A stretch of DNA of 46,742 nt, from contig SYHD01000021.1 in the NCBI GenBank assembly GCA_005799265.1, positions 1-46,742 on the forward strand, read 5' to 3'. Shown here in pieces: positions 6,684-15,926 of this stretch. Under the pieces are notes generated by a model. The model worked only from the letters and a program-made list of their open reading frames with translations, did not search any database and was not told the origin of the DNA. The translations under genes were made by a program, and so were the position numbers. Each line of letters opens with the position of its first letter. The first letter of the stretch is position 1. Source of the DNA: Planctomycetia bacterium (GTDB lineage: Bacteria; Planctomycetota; Planctomycetia; Gemmatales; Gemmataceae).

Positions 6684-9044
6684 ATGAACCAGCGCCTCTC
6701 GCTTATCCTGTCGATCGCGGTCGGAATCCTCGGCACGAGCGTTGGTAGTCCAACCATCGCTCAGGAGCCGAAAGACCTCAGCCAGGTCGTGCCTGATGTG
6801 CTCAGCAAAGAGGAACGTAGCGATGCGCGCGGCATGATCGATCGGTCCATCAAGCAGCGCACCGTCGAGTTCAATTTGGGCCATCGCGACAATTGGTACA
6901 AGATCAAGACGCGCGAGCAATGGGAGAAATACCGCGATGAACGGATCGGCCGACTGCGCGAATCGCTCGGCGCATGGCCCCAGCCGGGCAAGCCCAACGT
7001 CAAGGTGACGGGCGTCATCAAGGGAGACGGCTACAACATCGAGAATGTCGCCTACGAGAGCCGGCCGGGGTTGTGGGTGACGGGCAATCTCTACGTTCCC
7101 GCCAAGCCGGGCCAGGCGATGCCGGGCATCCTGGTCGCGCACGCCCATCATGGCGGCAAGCGCGATTCGGAACTTCAAGACATGGGCATGCTCTGGGCCC
7201 GCGTCGGCTGCATGGTGCTGGTTATCGATCAGGTCGGTTACGGCGAGCGCCGGTCCCATCCGTTCAATCGCGACGTGGATTTCGCGAAACCGTACAAGAC
7301 GGGGCGGCAGGATTACTTCTTCCGCTACGACACCGGAGTCCAATTGCAACTCCTGGGCGACAGCCTGATGGGTTGGATGGCCTGGGACCTCATGCGCGGC
7401 GTCGATCTGCTGCTGGCGCGCGACGGCATCGACGCCAAGCGCATCGCCATTCTCGGCGCCGTCGCGGGCGGCGGCGATCCGGCAGGCGTGACGGCGGCCC
7501 TCGATCCGCGCATCACCTGCTGCGTGCCGTTCAACTTCGGCGGCCCGCAACCCGAAACGAAGTATCCCCTCCCCGACGACGCCGAGACCAGCTTCAATTA
7601 TTTGCTCTTCACCTACTGGGACTCGACGCGCGGCCTACGCCTCGGCGCCCGCGACGACTTTCCGCACTGGGTCATCACGGCCAGCATCGCGCCGCGCTAT
7701 CTCATCCACGGCCATGAGTTCGCCTGGGACAAAGAGCGCGATCCCGTGTGGAAACGCTACCAGAAAATCTGGGGCGACTTCTACCAAACTCCGGATCGTC
7801 TCGGCGTCGCGCACGGCAAGGGCCTCTTGAAACTGCGTCCGCCGGAAGCGTCGCATTGCAACAACATCGGTGAATTCCACCGGCGCATGATTCATCCGCT
7901 CTTCGAAAAATGGTTCAGCATCAAGGCGACCGAGTACCGCATGCCCCGCCCTGGCACGGAACTCGTCTGTCTCACGGACGAAGCGAAAAAGGAAATCAAG
8001 CCGAAGAGTTTGAACGACGTGATGAGCGAAGTCGGCCAAGTGCGCATCGACAAGGCCCGCGCTCGTCTTGCGGGCAAAGCACCCGACGTATCACGGCAAA
8101 TCATGCGCGACGAATGGAGCAAGCTGCTGGGTCCGCATACGCCGGCGAAACTGGCGCTCGTCAAGTCGAAGGCAACGGACGCCCAGGCCGTGCGCGGCGC
8201 CAAAATCGAGCGAGTTGTCCTCGAGGTCGAGCCCGGCATGATCGTGCCCGTCGTCGTCCTTACGCCAGAGAAACTTGCCAAGCGCGCTCCCGTCGTAGTC
8301 GGCGTGGCGCAGGCGGGCAAGGCCGGTTTTCTGAAGGAGCGCGCCGAGGACTTGCACAAGCTGATTCAAGCGGGCACCATCGTCGTGTTGCCCGATCTAC
8401 GCGGCACCGGTGAAACCGGCGCGGGAACGTCGCGCGGCAAAGACAGCAGCGGCACGAATCACTCCGTCCACGTGCAGCTCTTCGGCGAAACGCTGCTCGG
8501 CCAGAGGCTGCGCGATCTCCGCTCCGTGCTTGCGTATCTGCGCACGCGCCCGGACGTTGACGGCAAACGCATCGCGCTCTGGGGCGACTCGTTCACGCCG
8601 CCGAACTTGGCCAAGACCCATTTCCAGGTGCCTCACGGCGTGGACGGCTGGCCGACTCATGCCGAGCCATTGGGCGGATTGCTTGGCCTGTTCGGCGCGC
8701 TCTACGAGGACGACATCCGAGCCGTCTTCGTTTCGGGCGGCTTGACGAGCTATCATGCGGTGCTCACCCATTTCGCCGTGCTGGTCCCGCACGACGCCGC
8801 GGTGCCGGGCGCGTTGACCGCGGGCGATCTGTGCGATTTGGCCGGAACTCTGGCGCCGCGACCGCTGCGCTTCGAGGGCATGGTCGATCACATGAATCGA
8901 GCCGCGCCCGGCGCCGACTTGAGAAAGACTTACGCTCCGACCATCCAGAGGTACGCCGGGACTCCGGGCGCGCTGACGTTTGCGGACCAACGATCGTCGG
9001 CGGCGACGTGGTTGCTTGAACAACTCACCGGGATTGGAAATTGA
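6684..9044 (+). CDS. Secreted tandem alpha/beta-hydrolase (acetyl-xylan-esterase-like)
   Basis: 786 aa with a signal peptide (about 1-27, ending SPTIAQ). It holds two alpha/beta-hydrolase domains. Domain 1 (about 100-420) has ILVAHAHHGGKRDSE and VLVIDQVGYGE; at the expected nucleophile elbow the text is ILGAVAGGGD, with no serine. Domain 2 (about 500-780) has VVLPDLRGTGETG and IALWGDSFTPPN, where the Ser of GDSF is a plausible nucleophile, with a later His in GMVDHMN. Related proteins deacetylate or de-esterify plant or algal polysaccharides; the real substrate is unknown. AAGGGTG stands upstream of ATG 6684. Loss of the serine in domain 1 suggests it is a binding or structural domain. Confidence 0.75.
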   Translation: MNQRLSLILSIAVGILGTSVGSPTIAQEPKDLSQVVPDVLSKEERSDARGMIDRSIKQRTVEFNLGHRDNWYKIKTREQWEKYRDERIGRLRESLGAWPQPGKPNVKVTGVIKGDGYNIENVAYESRPGLWVTGNLYVPAKPGQAMPGILVAHAHHGGKRDSELQDMGMLWARVGCMVLVIDQVGYGERRSHPFNRDVDFAKPYKTGRQDYFFRYDTGVQLQLLGDSLMGWMAWDLMRGVDLLLARDGIDAKRIAILGAVAGGGDPAGVTAALDPRITCCVPFNFGGPQPETKYPLPDDAETSFNYLLFTYWDSTRGLRLGARDDFPHWVITASIAPRYLIHGHEFAWDKERDPVWKRYQKIWGDFYQTPDRLGVAHGKGLLKLRPPEASHCNNIGEFHRRMIHPLFEKWFSIKATEYRMPRPGTELVCLTDEAKKEIKPKSLNDVMSEVGQVRIDKARARLAGKAPDVSRQIMRDEWSKLLGPHTPAKLALVKSKATDAQAVRGAKIERVVLEVEPGMIVPVVVLTPEKLAKRAPVVVGVAQAGKAGFLKERAEDLHKLIQAGTIVVLPDLRGTGETGAGTSRGKDSSGTNHSVHVQLFGETLLGQRLRDLRSVLAYLRTRPDVDGKRIALWGDSFTPPNLAKTHFQVPHGVDGWPTHAEPLGGLLGLFGALYEDDIRAVFVSGGLTSYHAVLTHFAVLVPHDAAVPGALTAGDLCDLAGTLAPRPLRFEGMVDHMNRAAPGADLRKTYAPTIQRYAGTPGALTFADQRSSAATWLLEQLTGIGN

Positions 9045-9200
9045 GTCGCAACGATGGGCTGACGAAGGTGATCGTCGAGTTGAGTCACGGGAGACGCGAG
9101 GAATGCAATTAGCGTAAAAACAGAGAGTTATCCGTGGGACATGAAGCGTCGATATCGAAGGCACGCTTCACGACCGTGGACGGAATACACTCTGAATTTT

Positions 9201-9227
9201 CCCCGTGTCCCCCGTGCTCCCCGTGGT
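9201..9227. repeat. Three tandem 9-bp units CCCCGTGnn
   Basis: CCCCGTGTC, CCCCGTGCT and CCCCGTGGT follow one another just before the 3' end of the reverse esterase gene, between two convergent genes. No function is apparent. Confidence 0.7.
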
Positions 9228-9235
9228 TTTTCAGT

Positions 9236-10195
9236 CTACTTGCGCAGACGTTCAATCAAGTAGGTCTGGGCGTTCGGATATTGCGCGTTTGGCCGTCCGG
9301 TGGAGTGGAAGACCACATCGACGTTGACCGACTTGAGCTTCTCCGCCAGCATCATGCCCATGACCGGCGAATGCGTCGGGTCCTTGTGGATGCCGCCGAC
9401 TTTGGCGTCCTTGTCGCCGCCGTAGAAGAGGCCGATCTGCGGGTCATCCTTGGTCACGTGTGCCATTGGCGAATATTCCTTGATCCAGGGCAGCAACTTT
9501 TCGCGCTGCTCCTCGACCAGCTTGAGGTTGGCCAAACCGAAGGCGTGGGCTCCATAGGTGTAGTTGGGGAGCCAAACGAGCAGCTCTTTCGGATCGAGCG
9601 AGGTCTGGGCGCCATTGACGGCCGCGCAATAGAGACGCGTCGATTCCTTCGCGACGGGATCGCTGCTCTTGGGGTCGGCCATGTCGTCGTGGAAGGCGAG
9701 CCAGAGCGAAGAGCAAGCGCCCGCGGAGCCGCCGGTGGCGCCGATGCGTTTCTTGTCGATGTTCCATTCCACGGCCTTGGAGCGAATGAACTGCAAGGCG
9801 CGGGCCGCGTCTTCGAGCGGAGCTTTAACGGGCGGCTCGACCTTTTCTTCGACGCCGTTCTTGACGTAGCGATAGTTGATCGCCGCGACAGAGATGCCGG
9901 CATCGTGATACGCCTTGACATTGCCGACACTATTCTTGTCGCCTCCCTGCCAGCCGCCGCCGTGAATGTACAGCACCACCGGCGTCGGCTTGTCGGACTT
10001 CGCCTGGTAAAAATCGATGACCTGGCGCGGATGTTTGCCATACGCCACGGCGGCGAAGGTCGCCGGCTGGGCTGGTTTCTTCTCGACTTTCTTGTCGTCC
10101 TTTTTGACTTCCTTCTTGTCCTGAGCAACGCCGTTGACGCCGATCAGGCTCAAGCCAAGCGCGATGCTCAGAAAGCTCAACAAATAGCGGGTCAT
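9236..10195 (-). CDS. Secreted alpha/beta-hydrolase esterase (HGGG / GGSAG type)
   Basis: 319 aa. Signal peptide of about 24 residues ending NGVAQ, then a highly charged Lys/Asp/Glu linker (about 25-45). The hydrolase domain has the oxyanion-hole motif YIHGGGWQGGD and the nucleophile elbow IGATGGSAGACSS, typical of hormone-sensitive-lipase-like and feruloyl or acetyl esterases common in planctomycetes. The catalytic acid and base lie in the last third; a candidate His is in KDPTHSPVMG. The start at 10195 follows GAGGAGAT. It is convergent with the preceding hydrolase, which hints at carbohydrate-ester breakdown nearby, but the substrate is unproven. Confidence 0.82.
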   Translation of the reverse strand: MTRYLLSFLSIALGLSLIGVNGVAQDKKEVKKDDKKVEKKPAQPATFAAVAYGKHPRQVIDFYQAKSDKPTPVVLYIHGGGWQGGDKNSVGNVKAYHDAGISVAAINYRYVKNGVEEKVEPPVKAPLEDAARALQFIRSKAVEWNIDKKRIGATGGSAGACSSLWLAFHDDMADPKSSDPVAKESTRLYCAAVNGAQTSLDPKELLVWLPNYTYGAHAFGLANLKLVEEQREKLLPWIKEYSPMAHVTKDDPQIGLFYGGDKDAKVGGIHKDPTHSPVMGMMLAEKLKSVNVDVVFHSTGRPNAQYPNAQTYLIERLRK

Positions 10196-10414
10196 AGAGA
10201 GATCTCCTCAAAGAAAGATGTCGCCGATATTGGCGGCCGGTGGGATGTTGATGAGAAGGATACGGCGAATCGTTGCCGATGTAAAGCGGCAACATCGGGT
10301 TTTGGTTGCTTGTACTCTGGCTCATCTCTCCAAGTGCGAATACGCGAGAATTCGTGGCCGATTGATGATATGATAACTCGACGGGTGATTGTCTAAATTC
10401 GTGGAGAAAGTCTG

Positions 10415-10747
10415 ATGCCGTTGGTCGTCGCATCTGAGCCAATTCCTCTGGAAACCGATGCTGACGGCGTTGTGCGCGTTCGCAAAACGCGTGTTACGCT
10501 CGATACCATTGTCTACGCATTTTGCGAGGGTGCGACGGCCGAAGAAATCGTTCAGCAGTATCCGTCATTGCGGCTGGGCGATGTTTACGCCGTGATCGCG
10601 TATTACCTTCAGCGGCAGACCGAGGTCGATTCGTATCTGCGCGAGCGCGAGCATTTTGCCGCCGATGTCAAACGAGAAAACGAATCGCGATTCGACCCTC
10701 AAGGCGTGCGCGATCGTTTGCTGGCTCGGCGCATTCAGCGAGGATGA
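10415..10747 (+). CDS. DUF433 antitoxin-like protein
   Basis: 110 aa. DUF433 pattern: VRVRKTRVTLDTIVYAFCEGATAEEIVQQYPSL followed by GDVYAVIAYYLQR, a small helical DNA-binding-like domain. GGAG precedes ATG 10415 at a good distance. The DUF5615 gene starts seven bases after its stop, the usual order of this antitoxin-toxin pair. The antitoxin role is inferred from family and context. Confidence 0.8.
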   Translation: MPLVVASEPIPLETDADGVVRVRKTRVTLDTIVYAFCEGATAEEIVQQYPSLRLGDVYAVIAYYLQRQTEVDSYLREREHFAADVKRENESRFDPQGVRDRLLARRIQRG

Positions 10748-10753
10748 GCCGCG

Positions 10754-11107
10754 ATGTTGCGATTCGCCGCGGATGAAAACTTCAACAACGACATCGTTCG
10801 CGGAGTCTTGCGGCGCAATCCCCGTATCGACATCGTTCGCGTCCAAGACGTGGGTTTATCGAACACGGATGATCCCGCCCTATTGGAATGGGCGGCTCAC
10901 GAAGACCGCGTGATGCTGACACACGATGTGGCCACGATGACGCGCCATGCTATTGACCGTGTACGTGAAGGTTTGCCAATGCCTGGCGTCTTTGAGATAA
11001 CTCGCAAAGTGCCGATTGGCGTCGCGATAGAGGAAATTCTGTTGCTGGCCGAGTGCAGTTTGGAGAAAGAATGGGAAGGGCAGGTGCGCTACCTGCCGCT
11101 GCGCTAA
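10754..11107 (+). CDS. DUF5615 PIN-like toxin
   Basis: 117 aa. The N-terminal LRFAADENFNNDIVRGVL carries the acidic pair of PIN-like nucleases, and VMLTHDVATM carries a later conserved Asp. GAGG precedes the ATG, within the end of the DUF433 gene. The family is regarded as a PIN-fold toxin paired with DUF433; the RNA target is unknown. A second, divergent pair of the same type is at 37987-38518. Confidence 0.8.
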   Translation: MLRFAADENFNNDIVRGVLRRNPRIDIVRVQDVGLSNTDDPALLEWAAHEDRVMLTHDVATMTRHAIDRVREGLPMPGVFEITRKVPIGVAIEEILLLAECSLEKEWEGQVRYLPLR

Positions 11108-11128
11108 TTGACGAGAGCGAGAATTACG

Positions 11129-12427
11129 ATGACCCTCCACCGCTCCTGCGATAACCTCACCCGCCGCGACTTCATCAAGGTCGGCGTCCTCGGCTCGACG
11201 GGCCTGACGCTCGCCAGCTACCTGCGCCTGGCGCATGCCAATCAGGTGCAGCCGGCGCGGGCTCGCTCGGCGATCTTCGTCTTCCTGGGCGGCGGGCCGA
11301 CGCACCTCGATACCTTCGACATGAAGCCCGACGCTCCCGCCGACATTCGCGGCGAGTTTCGGCCCATCGACACCAACGTACCGGGCATTCGCATCTCCGA
11401 GCATTTGCCGAATCTGGCGCGCTGTGCCGACAAGTACACGATCCTGCGCGGCGTCACGCATACGCTCGCGGGGCACGAGCTTGGCACGATGTACATGAAC
11501 ACCGGCAGTCGACCGATTCCGTCGCTGGTGTACCCCGGCTACGGCGCCGTTGCCGCGCGCGAGCTGACGGGCGATCGCGATTTGCCGCACTTCGTTGCCG
11601 TGCCGACGACGCCGCAACGCGCGGGCTACCTCGGCGTGCGTTACGCGCCGTTGCAGACAAACGCGGTCCCGGTCACCGGCGTCCCCTTCAACGTGCGCGG
11701 CATCTCCTTGACGGACGGCTTGACGGTCGAGCAATACGAGCGACGCACGCGACTCTTGAATGATCTCGATCAGACGTTTCAGGGCCTCGAACGCACCAGC
11801 AATCTCGTCGAAGGCCTCGATCAATTTGCCCAGCAAGCCTATGCAATGATCAGCTCGCCGCGCGCCCGCCGGGCGTTCGATGTCAGCCAGGAACGAGCCG
11901 AAGCCGCCCGCCCGTTCGGCGAGACGCGCTTTGGCATGAGTTGCCTCCTGGCGACGCGCTTGATCGAAGCGGGCGTTCGCTTCGTCACCGTGACGATGGG
12001 CGGCTGGGACACGCACGCCAACAACTTCAACGCCACGCGCAACACGTTGTTGCCTCAGCTCGATCAAGGACTCGCCGCTCTGTTCAACGCGCTGGCGACG
12101 CGCGGCCTGCTCGACACGACGACCGTCTACGTCACCGGCGAGTTCGGCCGCACGCCGCGGATCAACGAACGTGCCGGCCGCGACCATTGGCCGCGCGCGT
12201 TCTTCGCCTTGATGGCGGGCGGCGGCGTGCGCGGCGGTCAGGTGCTTGGCGCCTCCGATGACCGCGGCATGGGCCCCGCCGAACGCGGCTTTACCCCCGA
12301 GCAAGTCGCGGCGACGTTCTATCACAGCCTCGGCATCGACTATCGCCGCGAGTATCACACGCCGACGGGGCGGCCCGTCATGATCGTGCGCGAAGGATCG
12401 ATCATTCCGGGGTTGTTCCGGAATTAG
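11129..12427 (+). CDS. DUF1501 protein, Tat-exported
   Basis: 432 aa from ATG 11129; a TTG at 11108 adjoining the previous stop is open but lacks a site. The Tat signal is TRRDFIKVGVLGSTGLTL. The body has the family hallmarks FVFLGGGPTHLDTFDMKPDAP, MGGWDTHANNF, TGEFGRTPRIN and GRDHWPRA, which resemble the sulfatase / alkaline-phosphatase metal-binding fold. In planctomycetes DUF1501 genes usually stand next to a DUF1549/DUF1553 cytochrome-like partner; none is present here. The biochemical role is unknown. Confidence 0.88.
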   Translation: MTLHRSCDNLTRRDFIKVGVLGSTGLTLASYLRLAHANQVQPARARSAIFVFLGGGPTHLDTFDMKPDAPADIRGEFRPIDTNVPGIRISEHLPNLARCADKYTILRGVTHTLAGHELGTMYMNTGSRPIPSLVYPGYGAVAARELTGDRDLPHFVAVPTTPQRAGYLGVRYAPLQTNAVPVTGVPFNVRGISLTDGLTVEQYERRTRLLNDLDQTFQGLERTSNLVEGLDQFAQQAYAMISSPRARRAFDVSQERAEAARPFGETRFGMSCLLATRLIEAGVRFVTVTMGGWDTHANNFNATRNTLLPQLDQGLAALFNALATRGLLDTTTVYVTGEFGRTPRINERAGRDHWPRAFFALMAGGGVRGGQVLGASDDRGMGPAERGFTPEQVAATFYHSLGIDYRREYHTPTGRPVMIVREGSIIPGLFRN

Positions 12428-12516
12428 CAATTGACAATTAGCAATTGACAATTTCAAATACAGTCTCCCGCCAAGGCGCACAGGAATCGGTCTTCTTTGC
12501 GTCTTGGCGGGAGACT
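12425..12516. repeat. Tandem 14-mer plus inverted repeat
   Basis: Two tandem units of TAGCAATTGACAAT (12425-12452) are followed by an inverted repeat with 19-nt arms (12462-12480 and 12498-12516, one mismatch, core CTCCCGCCAAG). The ribosome-binding site of the next gene begins right after the right arm. Confidence 0.8.
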
Positions 12517-12532
12517 AACACCAGGAGAACAT

Positions 12533-13822
12533 ATGTTGGACACCGTCGATCGTCGCACGTTCATGGCTGCCGCCGCCATCGGAGGCTCGGCTCTCAGCTT
12601 CGACGCCGTCAGCGCCGCGGCGGTGCAAGGCGCGAACAATCGCATCGTCGTCGGCGTCATGGGCACGGGCGGCCGCGGCACCGGCTTGGCCCGCGCGTTT
12701 CAACAGCAGCCAAACGTCGATGTCGCCATCGTTTGCGACGCCGACATGGGCCGGGCCGAACGCGCCGCTCAGGAAGTCGCCAAGATCTCCGGCCGCGCGG
12801 CGCCGCGTGCCGTGCAGAATTATCAACGCATCCTCGACGACAAGGCCGTCGATATGCTCATCGTCGCCACCTGCAATCACTGGCACGCTCCCGCCGCGAT
12901 TCTCGCCTGTGCGGCCGGCAAGCATGTGTACGTCGAGAAGCCGTGCAGCTATTCGGCGCGTGAGGGAGAACTGCTGGTGCAGGCCGCGCGCAAGCATCAG
13001 AAAAAGGTGCAGATGGGCAATCAACGCCGCAGCTATACCGCGGTCATCGCCGCGATGGAGGAGCTGCGTAAAGGCGTCATCGGCCGAGTCTATCTGGCCG
13101 AATCGTGGTATCAGAATAATCGCCCGACCATCGGCCGCAGCAAGGAAGGGGCGGTTCCGAAAGGGCTCGATTACGATCTGTGGCAAGGCCCGGCCCCGCG
13201 CCGCGCGTTTCATGCCAACTATCTGCCCTACAACTGGCACTGGTTCTGGCACTGGGGCAACGGCGAACTCGGCAATAACGGCGTCCATATCATCGACCTG
13301 TGCCGCTGGGGCCTCGGCGTCGATTACCCGATCCGCGTCACCTCCGCGGGGGGCCGTTATCGCTTCGACGACGACCAGGAAACCCCCGACACGCACCTCG
13401 TCAGCTTCGAGTTCGAGGGGCGCAAGCTCATCACCTGGGAAGGGCTGTCGTGCAGTTCGCAGCCGAACCGCCCGTATCACGCCCTCTTCCACGGCGAAAA
13501 CGGCACGCTGGCCCTGTCGGACACGAGCTATGTCGTGACGACTGGCCGCGGCAAGGAAGCACGCACGCGCACGGAGAAGGTGCAAGGGGGCGATGCGCCG
13601 CACTTCATCAACCTGCTCAACGCGATCCGCAACGGTGAACGTCTCAACAGCGAAATCGAGGAAGGCCACAAGACGACGCTGCTGTGCCATCTGGGCAACA
13701 TTGCCCAGCGCACCGGCCGCACGTTGCGTTGCAGTCCGCGCGACGGCGCCATTCAGCAAGACAAGGACGCCCAGGCGATGTGGACGCGCGAGTATCACAA
13801 GGGCATGGAGCCGCGCGTGTAG
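12533..13822 (+). CDS. Gfo/Idh/MocA family oxidoreductase, Tat-exported
   Basis: 429 aa from ATG 12533, which follows CAGGAGA. A Tat-like leader (DRRTFMAAAAIGGSALSF) precedes the NAD(P)-binding domain with VGVMGTGGRGTGLARAF, and VYVEKPCSYS carries the family EKP motif. The C-terminal domain contains NWHWFWHWGNGELGNNGVH with candidate catalytic His residues. Family members oxidise or epimerise sugars with a tightly bound nicotinamide cofactor; twin-arginine export suits a pre-folded cofactor protein. Natural substrate unknown. Confidence 0.88.
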   Translation: MLDTVDRRTFMAAAAIGGSALSFDAVSAAAVQGANNRIVVGVMGTGGRGTGLARAFQQQPNVDVAIVCDADMGRAERAAQEVAKISGRAAPRAVQNYQRILDDKAVDMLIVATCNHWHAPAAILACAAGKHVYVEKPCSYSAREGELLVQAARKHQKKVQMGNQRRSYTAVIAAMEELRKGVIGRVYLAESWYQNNRPTIGRSKEGAVPKGLDYDLWQGPAPRRAFHANYLPYNWHWFWHWGNGELGNNGVHIIDLCRWGLGVDYPIRVTSAGGRYRFDDDQETPDTHLVSFEFEGRKLITWEGLSCSSQPNRPYHALFHGENGTLALSDTSYVVTTGRGKEARTRTEKVQGGDAPHFINLLNAIRNGERLNSEIEEGHKTTLLCHLGNIAQRTGRTLRCSPRDGAIQQDKDAQAMWTREYHKGMEPRV

Positions 13823-13838
13823 ATTGAAATTGTGAAGC

Positions 13839-13892
13839 AACTAGCCCGCAGCGCCAGCAAAGGGAGGCCCTTGCTGGCGCTGCGGGCTAGTT
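13839..13892. repeat. Perfect 22-bp inverted repeat, TAGCC family
   Basis: Arms 13839-13860 and 13871-13892 (CTAGCCCGCAGCGCCAGCAA and its complement, plus AA/TT outside) pair perfectly with a 10-nt spacer. It lies between convergent genes and fits a bidirectional terminator. Confidence 0.9.
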
Positions 13893-13910
13893 TGGGGTCT
13901 GCTCGAAGGT

Positions 13911-15608
13911 CTACGGGGCGACGCCCGTTTGCGACATCGTGGCGGCAGCAAGCGATGAACTCGAAAGGCGCGGCACGAATTCGAACACTTCCACGAAATC
14001 ATTTTCGCGCACCACGGTCTCGCGCTTGTCCTGGCGGATCATCGGGTACGTGACGCGGCTCAACAAGACGTAGTCGCGCTGCATCTCGGCCAACCAATCC
14101 TGACATGCCTTGTCGTCGAACGCCACGCAGAGCGAGCGATATTGCACGCAAAACAGCGGATGCTCGGCGCTGATCTTGTCCCAGGCCACGTCGGCACCAG
14201 CGGCGCGGCGCGGGGAGTAGATCCGTTGATTGCAGAAGTACTCCGCGGAAAGGTTCAGTCGCTTGCACAAGCGCGGCGTGAAGTTCAGGTTGAGATCGCT
14301 CTTGAGGCACACGACTTCGCCCTTGCGTTCCATGTTGCACCAGAACCATTGCGCGAAGCCGCAGGCCTGCTGATCGGCTCTGGACTTGAACGGCCAGGCC
14401 AGGTCGCGAGCGATGACGATCGAGCCGACGACAACGAGGAAAATCAGCGGCGCGTACACGAAAAGCGCGCGCCGCTGGCCGCGTCGCGCCAGCCATGCTG
14501 CCGTCTCGGCCATGCCGTAGGCCAGCACCATGCACACGAGCGGCCCCAGATAGACAACGAATTTGAAGGCGCCGCCGTAAGGATAACGGCGCAGCGCCGC
14601 GGCGCCCAGGTGCGCCGCCATCGGCGCCAGGCAGAAGACCAGAAAGCTCCATTGCCCGCGCCGGGCCAGCAGAACCAGCCCCGCGACCCAGTACGGCAAC
14701 GACAGAATCGCGCCATAACTCGCTCCACTGCCGAACGGATAAGCCAGGATGTCCTCGGCATGAACCTTGAACAGCCAGGGCAGCAATTGCAGCGGCTCCG
14801 TCAACGGCGGGAAATAACGCCCCCAGCATTCGTGCATCCCCTCAAGGTCGGACTGCATCTGTCCCCTGAGACTGAGGAAATAGAAGCCGCCGAAGCTGAC
14901 CAGAACAGACAAGGCGAATCCCAGCAGCGGCAGGGGATCCCAGCGCTTTTCACGCCACATCCAGAAAGTCACCGTCAGGATGAGCCCGCTGCCGACCAGG
15001 ATCGCCGGATAGGAAAAGCCGATGGCGAACGGCATGAAGCCGGCCAGGATCCACAACCAGCGCGCCCGGCCCGTGTCCAGCCAGTTGAGCGCCAGACTAT
15101 ACATTATCAAAGCCAGGAAGAGGTCCGACCCATAGGGCTTGGCCTCGGCGGCGTAGCGAACGCAGCCGTACGTCACCGAAAAAAGGCCCAACGCAAACAG
15201 GAACGGCAAGCCGCTCAAGCAGCGCGACGCCAGTCGATAGAACAACGCCAGGCTGCCCAGAGACGAGATGAAGGATATCAGCCGCAGCGAAAGCTCGCTG
15301 AAGCCAAGCAATTTGACGAGCGAAAGTTCAGCCCACAAGAACAAGAGCGGCGCCACCTGCGGATGATACTCCAATGGCTCCATCAGCCCTGCATAATCGC
15401 GATCGATAAAGCTGGTACACAGGAAACTCTCATCTTCCCAGAGCGGGAAGCGCAGGAAATAGCGGACGCAGCGTGCCAGGACGCCCAATGCAAGGAACAG
15501 CACGGTCCAGAGACGCACCTGGCGTGGCGACAGCCAAGCGCAGGCGTCCGAGCAACCTTCCACGCCAAGCCTGGAAGAAACAACTTCCCTGTCATGCGTT
15601 GCGAACAT
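13911..15608 (-). CDS. Polytopic GT-C type glycosyltransferase-like membrane protein
   Basis: 565 aa from ATG 15608; the frame is open to 15773. About ten hydrophobic segments occupy residues 25-430, starting LWTVLFLALGVLARCVRYFL. The first external loop has LWEDESF, the acidic motif used by GT-C enzymes of the ArnT/PMT group. A soluble C-terminal part of about 130 residues follows. GT-C enzymes transfer sugars from lipid-phosphate donors on the outer side of the membrane. It could act on cell-envelope glycans; donor and acceptor are unknown. It is the only gene on its strand between 13.9 and 15.6 kb. Confidence 0.72.
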   Translation of the reverse strand: MFATHDREVVSSRLGVEGCSDACAWLSPRQVRLWTVLFLALGVLARCVRYFLRFPLWEDESFLCTSFIDRDYAGLMEPLEYHPQVAPLLFLWAELSLVKLLGFSELSLRLISFISSLGSLALFYRLASRCLSGLPFLFALGLFSVTYGCVRYAAEAKPYGSDLFLALIMYSLALNWLDTGRARWLWILAGFMPFAIGFSYPAILVGSGLILTVTFWMWREKRWDPLPLLGFALSVLVSFGGFYFLSLRGQMQSDLEGMHECWGRYFPPLTEPLQLLPWLFKVHAEDILAYPFGSGASYGAILSLPYWVAGLVLLARRGQWSFLVFCLAPMAAHLGAAALRRYPYGGAFKFVVYLGPLVCMVLAYGMAETAAWLARRGQRRALFVYAPLIFLVVVGSIVIARDLAWPFKSRADQQACGFAQWFWCNMERKGEVVCLKSDLNLNFTPRLCKRLNLSAEYFCNQRIYSPRRAAGADVAWDKISAEHPLFCVQYRSLCVAFDDKACQDWLAEMQRDYVLLSRVTYPMIRQDKRETVVRENDFVEVFEFVPRLSSSSLAAATMSQTGVAP

Positions 15609-15926
15609 CCGGCACCAATCTAGCGTTGTTACCTTTTCACCCAATATACCGATCCGCCGGTATTGATGATAGATCGGATCAGACTTGCAGGGTTCGGTAT
15701 CGCGGCGAGGCAGAAAGGGCAGGATAGAAAAGGGAAAGTACGAGATCTTCCATAGACAGGGGATGTGACACAAAAAATGGAAGGCGCAGATGGTCCGGTT
15801 GTAGTTCCCGAAGCACTCGTCCGGCTACTAGACCAGTGATTATCCAGGAGGATCGTCAGGATCGTGCTTGGCGAAAAAATCCGCAGTCGTGCCGAGCGGG
15901 ACACCAGTGGATGTGGCAGGGTAAAC

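Noticed and set aside
10880..12481. A 533-codon reverse open frame opposite the first DUF1501 gene
   Set aside because: Arg/Ala/His-rich shadow translation without domains; the forward strand encodes clear DUF1501 motifs and a Tat signal.
14142..15623. A 493-codon forward open frame opposite the GT-C glycosyltransferase
   Set aside because: Gln/Arg/Glu-rich antisense of membrane helices; no hydrophobic core or family motif.
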